Source: Nymphaea colorata (Eukaryota > Streptophyta > Magnoliopsida > Nymphaeales > Nymphaeaceae). Taken from it: 64,000 bases of DNA. Where the stretch lies: contig NC_045148.1 in NCBI RefSeq assembly GCF_008831285.2, forward strand, positions 18,533,002 through 18,597,001. Reading direction: 5' to 3'. Shown piece by piece: positions 23,987 to 36,018 of this stretch (its first letter is position 1; every line of letters starts with the position of its first letter). The position numbers and the translations under genes are program-made. The notes under the pieces are model-generated. The model did no database searches. It worked only from the letters and a program-made list of their open reading frames with translations, and was not told the origin of the DNA.

Positions 23987-26900
23987 TGGTAGGAGAGCTC
24001 TAAGCTCTTTTTTTGTAGCATGATATTGGTCTCTTATTGACCACGATGTGGTTATTTACTAATCATCACCTTGTCATCACTGCTTGCTCTTATGTCTTGC
24101 TCAATATATGGCAAAAACAAATGCAAATATCAATTCACTGACCTCTACATAGAATTTGACATCCCTTATTTTATGCATCATTCGGACAACCCTTGAGCTT
24201 TGTTGTGAATTAGCATCTCGATGGTAATAGCTATGGCACTTGGACATGGTCAATGATAATGGCACTTGCCACTAAGAACAAAATATCGTTCATCAATGGT
24301 TCACTGCCAATGCTTGAGGTTTTTTGTCTAAAATGTTCGTTGAGGTCTCATTCCAAGCATATGATCTTGTCCTAGATCAACTCATTTTCTCTTGAAATAG
24401 AAGATAGTGTTATGTATACTACCATAGAGAGAAAAGTACGTTTAGATTTACAAGAATGTTTCTACCAAAGTACCTGCAAATTTCAAATTAAGATAGTGAT
24501 TAGCAAGAATAATGAAGATGCATTTTCTATAGTAGCATACTACATGAACTTCAAGGCCTACTAGGATAAGTTGGCCTCATGTGATCCTTTTCTATTTGCT
24601 CGTAGGGAGTGATGCAAAAAGTTTTGAAATTCAATAAAAAGAATGGTTGGTGCAGTTTCTAAAGTGTGATTCCAAGAACCAAAGGGTGAGTTTGTTCTTA
24701 CTATTGTGTCAAATGCCATACTCATGACCATTGTTTCACGTTGCACAACCATCCATCAAAAGTGAAGGTGTCTAAATCGAACCCTAACAAGGGATATGAT
24801 AAAAATTCCACAACTATTTCTAATGCCACAGCAAACTTTGTTGCAACTTTGTCAATGAATTCGTTTCATGGCAAGAAAAATGCTACACCCTCCTTCACTT
24901 TAGGCAGGTACAATTGATTGTTGCAGTTGATCAAAAAAGAATCTTCCATGTCTCTTGCAAGTTTTGCTAGTAATCATATACCTAGAAACCCTTGGATAAT
25001 CAACAATGGATTAAGTAATCACATGAATTGCTCCATTTCATGTCTCATTCATCTAGATAATGTCATCTGCTAATGGAAAATTGATGCTCATTGTCAAGAA
25101 AATGTCATGATTAATCCTTTTTTGAATCTTATTACATACATAATTCAAGTTTGATTTCATTTTTATCAAAAAACTGGTTGAAGCCTCAAAATGTTCTATT
25201 TCATTTGATGTGCTTGACGTGTTTTATATGACCTAGAGACCAAAATGATGATTATCTTGGGTGATGTGAGAAATAGGCTCTATTACATGAAAAAAGCATT
25301 ACAATACTTTTCAGTTTAGCCACTTTTTTTCATTTTGTTTTAGTTGTGAAGACTGGCCTAAGATATTAGAACACCTATCTGAATATAGACACAAAATATT
25401 CTATATTTATGATAAAAATATATGACTAAATTGAAATACTCATGATGTTTGCTCAATTGCTAAGAAACCAGATTACCTTTCACTTCTAGTTGCATATCAA
25501 TGAAAAATGCATTTCAAATCTTACATATTTATCTATGGGGAGTTAACTCCTTGTCATCCATAACTAACTTACATTGTCTCACTAGTATTGTGGATGATCA
25601 GTTGTGCATTGTTGATACTTTATATAAAGCATAAATATGAAAACAAATCGACAGGTAAAAGTCAGGTATGGCAGTGGCACAAAATTCTTAAACCAAGAAC
25701 TTAAGGATTTTTTTTTTGAAAAAAGGTGTAATCCATGAAATTAGTTGTCCCTATACACCCCAATAGAATAGTGTTGTGAAGAGGAAGCAACAATACATTT
25801 TAGATATAGCTCATTCATTAAGATTTCAATTAAATTTATCTATGACATTTTGGGGGAAATGTATTCAAACAACAATTTGTCTTATACACCAACTCCACTA
25901 TTGAAACAAAAAATACTATGTGAAATGCTATTTTTAAGAAAACATGTTATATATAATGTGACTTTTTGGTTTTCTCTACAATGCAACTATCATCAAACCT
26001 AAACAAAATTTGATCAAAGACCAAGAAGATGTATTATTTTGGTGGTATGCTTAAACAAAAAATATAATGTATATGATTTTGATACTCATAGAAATTTTGT
26101 CGGCCAAGATTTTACTTTTTTAGAAAATATTCTTTTTCAATCAACCTAAAATTCTTTTTCTTCTGCTGCCCATTATTGATCAAACTATAAAGAAAAATAT
26201 GTGACAAAAATAAAGTGTTGATGACATTAGCAATAATAAGCAAAGTCATCCAACTACCTCTTCTAATTGCTCACAACAATGAACAAGCAAATAGTTACTG
26301 AGAAGAGGTTATTCATCTTGTTTTCCAATTCTATATCCTTTCAAAGGCTTTCTCTTACTCGTGAATCATCTTGGCTTATTGTTTCACATTTGTCTTAACC
26401 TCTATCATATTAAGTAGTAAAGCACGAGTTCTAGCATTAATCTATGGGAGCTTAAGCTAAAACATTAGAAGACAAGAGAACATGGGCTCTTACTCATTGT
26501 CCACCTAGTGTTGGATCAATTGGTTGCAAGTGGGTATATAGGATGAAACATATATCAGATGGAACTATTCAAAGGTTCAAGGCATGCTTGGTACTAAAAT
26601 GATATGGGCAAATAGAGGGGCTGAACTGTAATGAAACTTAGGTACTAGTTACCAAATTAGTGTCTGTGAGATGCTTACCATTGCCACAAAATTGAATTGG
26701 AGCCCATATCAGATGAATGTCTATAATACATTTTTACATGGTGGCTTGCTTGAAGTTGTTCTACCTAAAGGATATGGCTTACAGGGGAAAAATATAATTT
26801 GTAAATCGAACAAATCAACCTATAGACCCTAATAGGCTTCACAAAACTGGTTTATCAAGTTCTCTATTGTGCTTAGAAGCTATGGGTTTCTACAATCAAA

Positions 26901-27395
26901 GGTTAGTTACTTGCTATTCACACTCTGAAGGTGAGAGTTTTATTATTGTCTTGGTCTATGTAGATGACCTTGTCATTATAAGAAATAAGGATGAAGAGAT
27001 CAACAAGTTCAAGAATTACTTAGATTTTGCATATGAAAGATTTCGAAAAACTGAAGTTTTTCTTAGGTCTTGAACTTGCAAGAAGCAAATCGCGAATTCA
27101 TGTAGCACAAAGGAAGTATGCTGTCGATATTATTGAAAAACCTGGTCATATAGATGCAAAGTCTGTTGACAAACCAATGGAAGAACACATACATCTGCCT
27201 AAAAATGATTGAGAATGCATCATAGACGATACAAAGTATATGAGATTAGCAGAGAAACTAAACTACCTAACAATTACATGGTCTGACATGCTTATTTCAG
27301 TGAATGTATAAAACAGTTATATGGAAAAACTTTGCAATAATAATTGGGAAGCTGCTTTAAAGGTGGTTATACATGTAAAAAATAGTGCCGGTTAA
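23987..27395 (+). mobile_element. Ty1/copia element, near full-length but decayed
   Basis: The site TGGTAGGAGAGC at 23987-23998 resembles the tRNA-iMet primer-binding site. It is followed by gag, protease, integrase, reverse transcriptase and RNase H-side blocks in copia order on the plus strand, ending near 27395. A 3' LTR is not evident. Stops and frameshifts occur throughout, so the element is old. Where the downstream sequence resumes (27396-27848) I see only AT-rich repeats. Confidence 0.8.
24107..27395 (+). pseudogene. Copia gag-pol remnant
   Basis: Gag starts near 24107. A YGTWTWSMIMALATKNK segment lies at about 24225, and a zinc-knuckle relic (YCVKCHTHDHCFTLH) near 24700. The protease segment PWIINNGLSNHM near 24990 has lost the DSG/DTG triad. 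An LGDVRNRLYYM pre-integrase segment lies near 25255. The integrase C-terminal part SCPYTPQQNSVVERK near 25750 keeps its catalytic Glu. In reverse transcriptase, a GCKWVYRMK segment is at about 26525 and the motif YVDD at 26957-26968 is intact. Downstream, an AEKLNYLTITWSDM segment is at about 27250. The set and order identify a copia polyprotein, which normally carries out all steps of retrotransposition. It is non-functional here. Confidence 0.8.
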
Positions 27396-27469
27396 GGAGT
27401 TTTCACGCCAAGCATAAATGAATTCAAGACAAGCATTGGAAATTCATTATCAATCTACATTCATACATC

Positions 27470-27640
27470 CATCTGTTATCTCATAATCTCATAAATCTTT
27501 AGTTATCTCATTAACAATTAGTGTTATCTCATACATCCGTTTGTCTGTTTGTTATCTCATTATTTGATAAATATTTTATTGTCTCATAAACATTATATCA
27601 TACTTTTTTGTTATTTCGTACCTATTTGTTATCTCATGCA
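27470..27640. repeat. Degenerate GTTATCTCAT minisatellite
   Basis: About seven variants of TTATCTCATNN recur every 20-30 bases. The flanking 27396-27848 is otherwise AT-rich without genes. Confidence 0.6.
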
Positions 27641-27848
27641 CATGCATATGTAATGTTTGGGCATGAAAGAAAATGTGCATATTGGTAGTATGATCCACAT
27701 CCGGCGCACGCTCGTTACAAAGACGGAGTGGCACAGAATTCTCTCTCATATTCATGAATGTTTTATTTGTCACTGTTAAATGTCTCTGTTTGCATATTTG
27801 TTCTTGAAACCAGATATTGAGTCTCTCAGTTTCGTGCATTAGTGAGAC

Positions 27849-29735
27849 AAGACTTTCAAATTACTTAACATAATTTGGAATAAGTCAATAGTATCCATTG
27901 TATGGAAAACTTTCCCAATTTCTCATCCCCATCTTCCCTTTTCAGGTGATTGCAAACAAAAGGGCTGGCGATGTGGCTGGAACATTACTGAAATGGCCTT
28001 GTTATGCCAAAACCATTCCAAGATCTACCAGAATTTTTAGGACAAGAATATTGAGAACTTTTATGCTTTTTATTCTAAGATTTGACTGGGTTGTTTGTTC
28101 AGTTTATCCTCTAAATAATAGTGGTTTGTTGTCAATATAGTTTGTAGTGATGCTTACTAGTATAAAAATTAGGATGTTTGAAAAATTATTTCCTTGTGCT
28201 ATGTCTTCAACAAAAAAAATTTGCCTTCAATAAAACAAATTGGTCACAAAAGTTTAGGTTCGCAACATCTTTAATTTTTTTTTCTAACAATATTGTACAT
28301 TCATTTATGCAATAGTGTTTTTGAAATATATATTACTCAAAACAGACCACTCGACAGATGGTTCCGCATGACTTTTCTTGCTTGATGTAAATTTTTTGTT
28401 TTTTCATGATTCCATGTTATCCTTCTCATTGCGACTTTCAAGTTGTTTTCTGAAAAAAAAAACCATGTTCCAATAATAGCCTTTTAAAATACGAAACGAT
28501 CTTTAAATGCAGCAATCAAATATAGACATAAATATGCCGTGCATTACTGCAATGAGAACGTGGTGTTCATATAGAACATGTATCCAGGAATGCAACGTTT
28601 TGCAATTAAATAACTTCAAAAAAATCAATAAAATTAAAGGATGAAATATGAGATGTTTCAAATGAGAATAGTGCATTAGAAAACGATTGAGTTACCAGTA
28701 AAATGTGGATCTGAGTGGTTCAAATGATGAACCAGTACTAAAAGGTAATACTAATTGGGTAGGGATGGAGGCAATCATTTAAGCTTACAAAGTGGGTCTC
28801 AAAATTTTGAACTCTCTATGTGTTGGTTACTTCTTCCTAGACATTATATTAAAATATACTAAAACAGTGCATATATAACAAGTCCCAATTAGTGCCTCCC
28901 TTTGCGATCTGGTTGCAGTAACCACTTGCTGGGGGTACGCCCCTACCTTTACCATTTTGGGAGCCTCCATTTGTTTCCCATGTTTTACAGTGGAAGAGAG
29001 TAACGCCCAAAGTGCCTCCATTTCATGTGAATTTTATTCTTAACGCAGCAAATAATTGCAAATATTGCTGTATTTATTTCTATTGAGAAAAACAGTTGTA
29101 AATTTTTTTGTTAATATTTTGCTATATATCCTATTTTTTATCCTTGTAAAAACCACATAATCTGTTATGTAAGAACCTGTAAATCACTTAGTTAGTTTTA
29201 CTCTAATATGTTGCCATAATATTAACAGAGCAATATTTAAGTCTAGAACTCCCTGAAGATATATAATTAATTTGGTGCTTAAAGGAACAATAAAAGTCAT
29301 ATACTAATTTCTGAATAAATATAGAAGCATCTCTTCCTTGTTGTCTGAACAAAACAATTTGGCATGTTTATCTTAGTTTACTGGTAGCAGGATTGGAAAT
29401 TAACACGTAGGAGGATATTAAATTTCCATAGTAAATTATTCAAAATTAATTAATATTGCTATTAAGTTTTTTATAAAAATATTTTGAAAAGTCATTAATA
29501 AAAGTGGTGCATGTCGGTTGCTAACAAGACTGAACAAAATCCCCAAAATGGTGCCAATTAATCTGTTGATTCTAGCTCATTGTGCACATCTTTGAGACAT
29601 CAACAACATTTGCAGGGATGGTGGATCCTCATGTACAGTGGACATCCCGAATGGTGCACCAATGAACGAACAGCCAATAATAGAATTTTATTTATTTATT
29701 TATTTATTTTTTTTGGGGGGGATGGAAGAGAGAGA
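27849..29735. repeat. Duplicated block R1, copy b
   Basis: This is homologous to 1-1365 in the same orientation. About 28035-28830 is extra DNA with no match in copy a and nothing recognisable in it. The match to copy a ends in a GGGATGGAAGAGAGAGAG run, and a different duplicated block (R5) follows at 29748. Confidence 0.7.
27946..28040 (+). other. Exon-like segment conserved in both R1 copies
   Basis: After a pyrimidine tract and CAG (27943-27945) the frame reads VIANKRAGDVAGTLLKWPCYAK. Copy a (from 97) reads nearly the same after AAG, with several changes, before a stop. Conservation of one frame and an acceptor-like site suggests a captured or duplicated exon. I cannot name the gene, and no neighbouring exons were found. 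Chance conservation within a recent duplication is a real alternative. Confidence 0.25.
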
Positions 29736-29747
29736 GGGGGATACTTC

Positions 29748-29980
29748 CTTCTAATTAATGCTTTACTTTATCATTGTTGCCATTTTCTTTTAGCTAATTA
29801 TCTCCTTTCTTTCAGTCCAGTTGTACAAGCAACCACAGAATCATGGCCTTTCACTTGTTAAAGGTTGTTAATGTCATGCTGTATTTTGGCCCTAAAATGT
29901 TCGTTCTTTCTTGTTTTGTAATTACTTTGTTTAGAAGAGTACTCTAATCTATTAAAGAAGACAACTGATAAGAAAATGAG
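29748..29980 (+). repeat. Duplicated block R5
   Basis: This is nearly identical to 36577-36807, and the reverse complement matches about 5100-5350. It contains no open frame of note. It ends abruptly where the minus-strand copia begins. Confidence 0.8.
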
Positions 29981-29989
29981 CATCTGAGT

Positions 29990-31408
29990 CCCCTGTAGAA
30001 GCATAGACTCTGTAGGTTTTATTCTTAAACCGTGATTGAAACTGGCCTTTACATACCTGCGGATTTTCTTGACCAGCTGGAAATAAAATTGCAATGGTGA
30101 TTGCATAAACTGAGACACAAAATTAACACTATAAACCAAATCCGGATGTTTGAATGTTAAGTATTGTAAGCTACCAACCAAGCTCCTGAAAAGGGTGGCA
30201 TCCTGACAATGTGATGTGTGTTGATTACAGTAGGGAGATTCTACCATGGGAGTGTTGCTAGGCTTGCAATCTAGCATGTTAGCACACTGGAGGATCTCCT
30301 TGGCATATCTTGTATGGTTGAGAAAGATGCCTGTTTCATTATGTTGTACCTGTATACCATGAAAATAATAGATGCTTCCTAAATCTTTCATAGAAAAGGT
30401 CAGGCTGATGTCTCAAATAAATTTCTTCAATCTGTTAGGCCTGTCGCCGGTTATGAGTATGTCATTGACATACAAGAGCAACCATATAACTCCATGGTCG
30501 CCTTTGTGTACGAACATAGAGGAATCTGTTGGACTACAGAAGAATCCATAGTTCAATAGGAAATGACTGAATTTATTAAACCACATCCTAGCAGATTGAT
30601 GAAGTCCATATATGGCTTTTCTGGGTCCTTGAATCCTGGTGGTTGACCCATATACACAGGTTCTTCCAAATTGCCATGGAGGAATGCATTTTTATTTCAA
30701 TTTCATGTATCTTCCATTCTCTAGAGAGAACAACAATGAAGATAATTCTGATTGTTGTAGGTTTAATAACTGGTGAAAATGTTTCCACAAAATCTATACC
30801 AGGAAGTTGGTTGTGAGATCACTTGCTGTTCTATGTGGACGTTTTGTCTTTGCTCTCCATTAAGTGGGCTTTTGCTTGCCTTTTCATCAATAGGAAACCA
30901 TGCTTCATTATCAACTTCAGAAATTAGAGTTCTCGCATCATCTATATTTTTAAAAGGGAATTTATTCTCATCAAAAATACGGTGCCTAGAAATATATACA
31001 TGCCCCGTTTTTTACATGTAGGCACCTGTAACCGTTATGCATTGCACTATAGCCCAAGAAAACGCATGACAATGATCTTGGATTGAGTTTATACCGGGCG
31101 TAATCTCCTAGATATGGAAAACATAAACATCCAAAAGTTCTCATAAAACTATAGTCAGGCTTAGTTGTAAATAAATTTTCATATGGAGAGGTCATATTCA
31201 ACCTAGGTGAAGGAACTCTATTATGAACCCAAACTACAGTATTGGATGCCTCCACCCAATATTTAGGCAGCAAACCATTATAGAACATCATAGCTAACCC
31301 AAGTTCTGTAACAACCTTGTGTTTTCTCTCTACCTGTCCATTTTGTTGTCGCATGTATGGACAAGAAATCATATGTTGAATTCCATTTTCTTGAAAATTT
31401 TTCCTCAT
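29990..31408 (-). pseudogene. Copia integrase (C-part), reverse transcriptase, RNase H start
   Basis: The integrase part (31408-30986) has SCPYMRQQNGQVERKHK with the catalytic Glu, followed by the usual YLGDYARYKLNPRS and CVFLGY segments. The reverse transcriptase starts near 30788 (METFSPVIKPTTIR). Its catalytic motif at 30472-30461 reads YVND, so one Asp of YVDD is replaced. The long frame 30391-29858 begins MKDLGSIYYFHGIQV and runs through LVGSLQYLTFKHPDL, then enters non-homologous DNA. In a live element these enzymes copy the RNA and insert the cDNA. Here frameshifts, the YVND change and the truncation abolish function. Confidence 0.8.
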
Positions 31409-31677
31409 TCTGAAATTATCAAATTCCGTTCCAGCATCTTAGTGAAACGTTTTGATCATTCTACTAAACTAATTCTTTACAAATATCATGAATATTTCAA
31501 AACAGTGCACAAAATTTCTTTTAAAGGGAAAAGCCAACTGAGTTTAGAACAGATCTGACAAGTAATACCTTTTTCTTTGTTTGTTGTAGCTTTGCCTTTG
31601 TTGTCCAAAGCTTTTTGTTGAGCACCTATTTGGTTTGATGACGCTTGGTTCAGGTTCCCATGTTTTTCTTGTTGTCC

Positions 31678-32425
31678 TCAGTTGTACGGGTAAAACCCCC
31701 TTGCATGGGAAGAGAATGTTGGTTGTCCTCTTCCTCTATGACTGCTATTGAATCCAGATCTTTGAGTGTAGAAAACAGATTGATGCTGAGTGTTTTCTTC
31801 TTGTTCATTGAGCTGCTTCATTGTTTCGTGACATTGGAGCAGTGGGATGACCTCCTTATAAGATGGAATTGGGGGCTTCAACATGGATGTGAAGAAGGAT
31901 TCATATTCTGGTCCCAATCCATTCAAAAGAAGGAAAGCCCTTGTGTGATCATTCACCGGTTTTCCAATTGCCTGAAGTTCATCGCATGTGGTTTTGAAGA
32001 TTCAGATGTAATCCGCCATATTCATATTTTTCTTTTTATGCGTCTACAACTTTTAGAGCAAGCAACATTACCTTTCTTGGTAATCCACACTTGTTGTGCT
32101 ATTTCCAATCCAACGACCGAGCCTAGAACATCCTCTAAGAGCGTACCTCTGATCCATCCACGTAGGAGTCGATCTGACATTTCCATTGCAGGTAGTCTAG
32201 ATTGATTTGTTTCTTGCTACCAGTAATGATGAATTGATCTGGTGCAGTGATTTTACCACTGATAAACCCTCACAAGTGTTGACTTTCAATAAGGCAAAGT
32301 ACTTGTGTTTTCCAAAGGAGGAAGTTTGTTTGAGAAAGCTTTACGGAAACGAAATTATCTACATTCAATGTAGATGGGTAAGGAAACTTCTGGTTTGAGG
32401 TGATGTGAGCAATGGAAGAAGCCAT
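31678..32425 (-). pseudogene. Copia gag remnant
   Basis: The likely start is the ATG at 32425, 24 bases after the primer-binding site, opening MASSIAHITS. Further down, DRLLRGWIRGTLSEDVLG and a LNGLGPEYESFFTSML segment (31956-31678) match the central UBN2-type gag. A His/Ser/Arg-rich RGRGQ tail follows. The zinc knuckle is not visible because the frame ends before it. Several frame changes lie between 31960 and 32200. Confidence 0.7.
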
Positions 32426-32448
32426 GGGTGGGACCTTTCTTTACAATT

Positions 32449-32460
32449 GCTCTGATACCA
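32449..32460 (-). promoter_or_regulatory. Primer-binding site of the minus-strand copia
   Basis: On the minus strand this reads TGGTATCAGAGC, exactly the 12 bases complementary to plant tRNA-iMet 3' ends that prime copia minus-strand synthesis. The LTR end next to it reads CTTTA rather than a canonical CA. Confidence 0.8.
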
Positions 32461-32900
32461 TAAAGAGAAAAATGAAGATTGGAAGAAAACTTCTCGTTTT
32501 TCATGATTTTTCATTGTTATGTGCATGTCCTTTGATACACCAAGCAGGGATTTTACAGTTGCACGTTATATGATAAAGGAGATCCCATGATCAGCACCTT
32601 TTTCTCACAGCACTTCTCGCTGGGTGGTTCTTGAACTGATCAGCACTTCTTTTCTCACGTCTGCATGATCAGCACTTTCTAGAAACTTCTTCCTCACACA
32701 CTCAGCATAGTGGATCATCATAGTGGGTGGTTCAGCCATCGCTTCTTTCTTACATGCATAGTGGGTGGTTCTTCTTTCTCACATGATCACCATATGGCAC
32801 GGCTTTCTCACATGATCAGCCGGCCACCACTACTCACATGATCTGCATAGTCAGAGGTCTAGAAACATCTACAATGTTAATACATACTTACATGCATCAT
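32461..32900 (-). repeat. 5' LTR of the minus-strand copia, with short internal repeats
   Basis: The LTR carries repeated words CATAGTGGGTGGTTC (about three copies), CTCACATGATCAGC (several) and GATCAGCAC. Clustered repeats of this kind in U3 regions often act as enhancer units; that role is inferred here. The outer edge near 32880-32915 is not defined, because no second LTR survives. Confidence 0.55.
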
Positions 32901-32919
32901 TAACCAATGGGGTTGGTAG

Positions 32920-33017
32920 GATGACATATTCACAAAGGACCCTTACAGAGCAGACTTGTGGAGGAAGCAAGATGATTACTACAGGGAAATGATAAATCAA
33001 CTTGAAGATAATGGAAG
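32920..33017 (+). other. Exon-like segment, gene not recognised
   Basis: The segment lies between an acceptor-like TAG (32917-32919) and a donor-like AAG|GTAG (33017/33018). It encodes DDIFTKDPYRADLWRKQ followed by a DDYYREM segment in one frame, with a composition typical of real protein. It lies just outside the copia LTR and 0.45 kb before the ClpR4-like pseudogene. I do not see it as part of ClpR4, and I do not recognise its family. Confidence 0.3.
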
Positions 33018-33459
33018 GTAGAAGAATAAGTTGGTTTATTATGTCTACATGCTTAAATTATTTATCGAATAGATAAATTGTTTTTAATTGAATGAACCAC
33101 CTTAAGTAAAGGAGGAGGCTGAATCTATCGGGGATACGGATTCCTGAACATAGTTGTATTACTAATAACAGGAAACTTGGTTCTTAATATGATATTTGAA
33201 GAGTCATCACCGATTCTCGTGAAAGAGTTGAGAAGAATCAAGAGGCATTGAGTCTAGCAACACTAATTTTCTTTTGAATATTTTATTGCATTACAATATA
33301 GAGTCAATAATTATAAAAGAAAAATTAAAATGGAATTAAAATTACATGTGCCTTTCAAGTTTCTCTCTTTTTCATGAATTACATGAATGTTGAGAACCAG
33401 GTTTGTGCTATTTGTATGTGATTCTTTTTCAATACATGATAAAGTAGGTAATCTAGTTA

Positions 33460-34320
33460 AGGTCCTTTCTCTTGTGAGCTCTCCAGTTCCATCCATGTAA
33501 ATGCCTCGCATGCAACTTGCTCTTGATTGTGAAACATGAACTTGTACTGGTTCATCTCTGTCAGCCTATTGCAAGGTTTTAAGGTCAAGCTACTTATATT
33601 GATCTTGCCATGAAAGAAATTAAAGATGTGAAGGATGAATTGGTAAGAAGACGGACTTCTTTATTTTATATTGGACGTATCATAGGTGAAGAGGTATAAA
33701 ACCCTTTTATGATGTCAGTTTTCCCCTTCTTCTGTTCTGTCTTAGTTATATATTATATAGTAATGCAGAACCACTTCTTTATGTCCCTCCTCTTCTATCT
33801 AATTTTTTAATCCTTATAGTGGATTTTTTTTTGTTTCTTGATCTAGTTTCAATAAATTGGGGAAAATTTTATAACTTTTGAGTAAAAAAATCCAAAAATT
33901 TAACTACTTTCATGGTCAAAGTGGTAATCTAGTGAGCCCACTTTAAGTTGTCAGCCTATAGTAAGGTTCAACTTTTAATTACATAACCAAGTTTAACTTT
34001 TTATATAGGAGACTCTAGAAATACTCACCAGAAACCTTGGAATTTTGTTGCAAGGTCACTCTTTATGGAAGACATATAGGTAAATCTCAAGAGAAGATTG
34101 AGGAGGCTATAAGGCATCGAAACTATTTCAGTCCAACGAGGCAGCTGAATATGGAATCATAGGCATGGTATGAGTTGATGACTTTATTTACTGTAGAGAA
34201 ATACCAGCTGAAAGGAAAACTCTTATTCAATTTTGTATGGGTACTCTGCAATGAAAGAGGGAGAGAGGATCGCAGTGTTGTTGCTAATCTAAGAAAACCC
34301 AACTTATATGAAGAAGTTGA
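33460..34320 (+). pseudogene. ClpR4-like plastid Clp protease subunit, C-terminal exons
   Basis: Three exon relics spell the C-terminal third of a plant ClpP/ClpR subunit. Exon a (about 33463-33495) encodes an S-x-ELSSS segment. Exon b (33565-33642) encodes PIARF, then a TAA, then GQATYIDLAMKEIKDVKDEL. Exon c (from 34055) encodes LYGRHIGKSQEKIEEAIR, then RNYFSPT, and after a 1-base frameshift EAAEYGIIGMV. Near 34243-34310 comes NERGREDRSVVANLRKPNL. In plants ClpR4 is a non-catalytic member of the chloroplast Clp core. The NERG..DRGVV-type tail points to ClpR4 rather than ClpP paralogues; this is from family knowledge. The nonsense codon in place of the usual Gln before GQAT and the frameshift show a dead copy. 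Upstream exons are missing, perhaps displaced by the copia insertion. Confidence 0.7.
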
Positions 34321-36018
34321 ATTTTCTTAGTTAACTGTAATCGCTTTTAACTAATAAATGGATGGCATGTTATGATAGAAATCTTTTCATTCTTGCTAAG
34401 AAATGTCAAAGTTGAATTCCCTTTATTAATTTTAATCATTTTGACCTTGTAGTTTAATAACATAGTATGGTCTCAGTTGAAAATTAGTCATAGACCATTA
34501 CTCATCGTTGTTTAGTACAATAATGTCAGTTACTCATTGTTATTTAGTACAATAATATCTAACGGTCTTGATTTGTATTTGCTTCCAAGTTCTGCAGTTA
34601 ATAGCATGATGGCCTAATTTGAGTGTTATTACATATTGATGTAGCAATTAAAGAAGTTCTGTTTTTGGAAGTACAAATATTTATGTGTTCCCGGTGATGG
34701 AAAATACATAGTAGAATTCATGCACCATTTGCTTGAAGAAGCTCGACACCACAAGGTCAACAATGATCGGAAATTGGACAGCTCTAATTTGTTGTTATGA
34801 TGCTCATACATTTTTCTGCTGAGCTTTCTTCCATTTCACTGCCCATGAAAAAAAATATATTGTGGATGTTCTCATATCCCCAATCTTAGCCTTTCCACTT
34901 TTTTTTTTCAGTTACCACTTTGTTAGTCTTGTAAATTGTATTCAATGTTTTTTAAATATGACTACTCAGCCAAATCTCTACCAAATTTCATCACATACAC
35001 TAGTATTGAACTCTTTACATTCATCAAGATCTTTGGTGTGTTTATTTATTCCAAGTTAATGATTAATCAGTATTGGTCTCCAATTTGGGTCTCCTATATC
35101 TACAGTTGCATTCTGTGACAAAAACCACTATTGCTTGTTGTGTATTTTACTTTTTTCAAACTGTAACATGCATGCGCTTGAGATTTTGAGTGGCATTTCT
35201 TCTTTGATCCACAAAGTGTTCATGTGAAGAGGGGAGTTTCTAGTGTATATTTTTTTCTTTGTGGCTTTTGTAGCTTTTATATGTGCTGCGGTCGTCCAGC
35301 CAGACTTAACAGATGGAAAAGGGGTTTCCTCAAACCATCGGCCGGATTCATCAGACAAAAAGGGTGTTTCCAGTGACGCCCTCCATTTATCGCTGTCTGT
35401 TGCTGCAAGCATGCACCTAACCTATGCAAATAAGTCGGATAAATTTAAGAGACAAAAAGGGGATTTTGCAAAGGGGTGCTTTTCCTTGTCAAATGAAAAT
35501 GATGTTTTGCCATTGTGAATCAGTTTATCAATGAAAACGATGCTGTATTTAGATCGATCAGTAGATTTTTGCTGCCTTTTGCCATTGAGTAGATGAGTCA
35601 TTTAGTAAAAAATGGTTGTGAAACAAAAGAACTGAAAGCACAATCTCTATTTAGAGGTGAAGGACACTATCTTGTTTTTGTCATGATCAATGGCTAGGAG
35701 GCAGAAGGTTTACGGAAATGGTCGTATAGGATTTGTTTTCAGTCATCAAACACCTAAGGAAGTAGTAGTTGTGTTTTATTTGTGTACCCTGCATCAAACA
35801 CAACATGAAATTGGAATAGGTAGAAAAAAGATTCCCTTCCACTGTATTCCAAAAGCCTTTGTTCAGTGGTCAACACAGCGAATTTTGTATTATCCAACGT
35901 TGACGTTTGGAATATTAATACTCAAATAGTTTGCTGTACCCAGCAGTAATAAACATGCTGGGGGGGGGGGTGCTTCTATTAGCATTATTAGACCTGCCGC
36001 CAATGAAGAACACTTTGA
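34321..36018. other. No clear gene; two weak coding-like fragments
   Basis: A plus-strand frame near 34655-34800 reads KYKYLCVPGDGKYIVEFM then HHLLEEARHHKVN. It looks protein-like but I cannot name it. At 35270-35400 two related TTTCC-containing segments are repeated, giving ETPFLSDESGRWFEETPF on the minus strand, probably non-coding repeat. The rest, including a G10 run at about 35961, is unassigned. Confidence 0.25.

Larger units (their letters stand above)
29981..32900 (-). mobile_element. Ty1/copia element, internally deleted, minus strand
   Basis: In minus-strand order the element has a 5' LTR (about 32900-32461), a primer-binding site (32460-32449), gag, and then the second half of integrase, reverse transcriptase and part of RNase H, down to 29981. 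Protease and the N-terminal half of integrase are missing between gag (31678) and integrase (31408). The 3' LTR is absent: the element ends in the middle of block R5. The 5' outer edge is approximate. Confidence 0.8.

Noticed and set aside
32449-32460. tRNA-like sequence GCTCTGATACCA
   Set aside because: It is the complement of a tRNA-primer site at an LTR edge; no cloverleaf surrounds it.
35243-35518. Plus-strand frame starting with a hydrophobic segment, resembling a secreted peptide
   Set aside because: No conserved motif; the opposite strand is open too and shows an internal repeat, which fits non-coding repeat DNA better.
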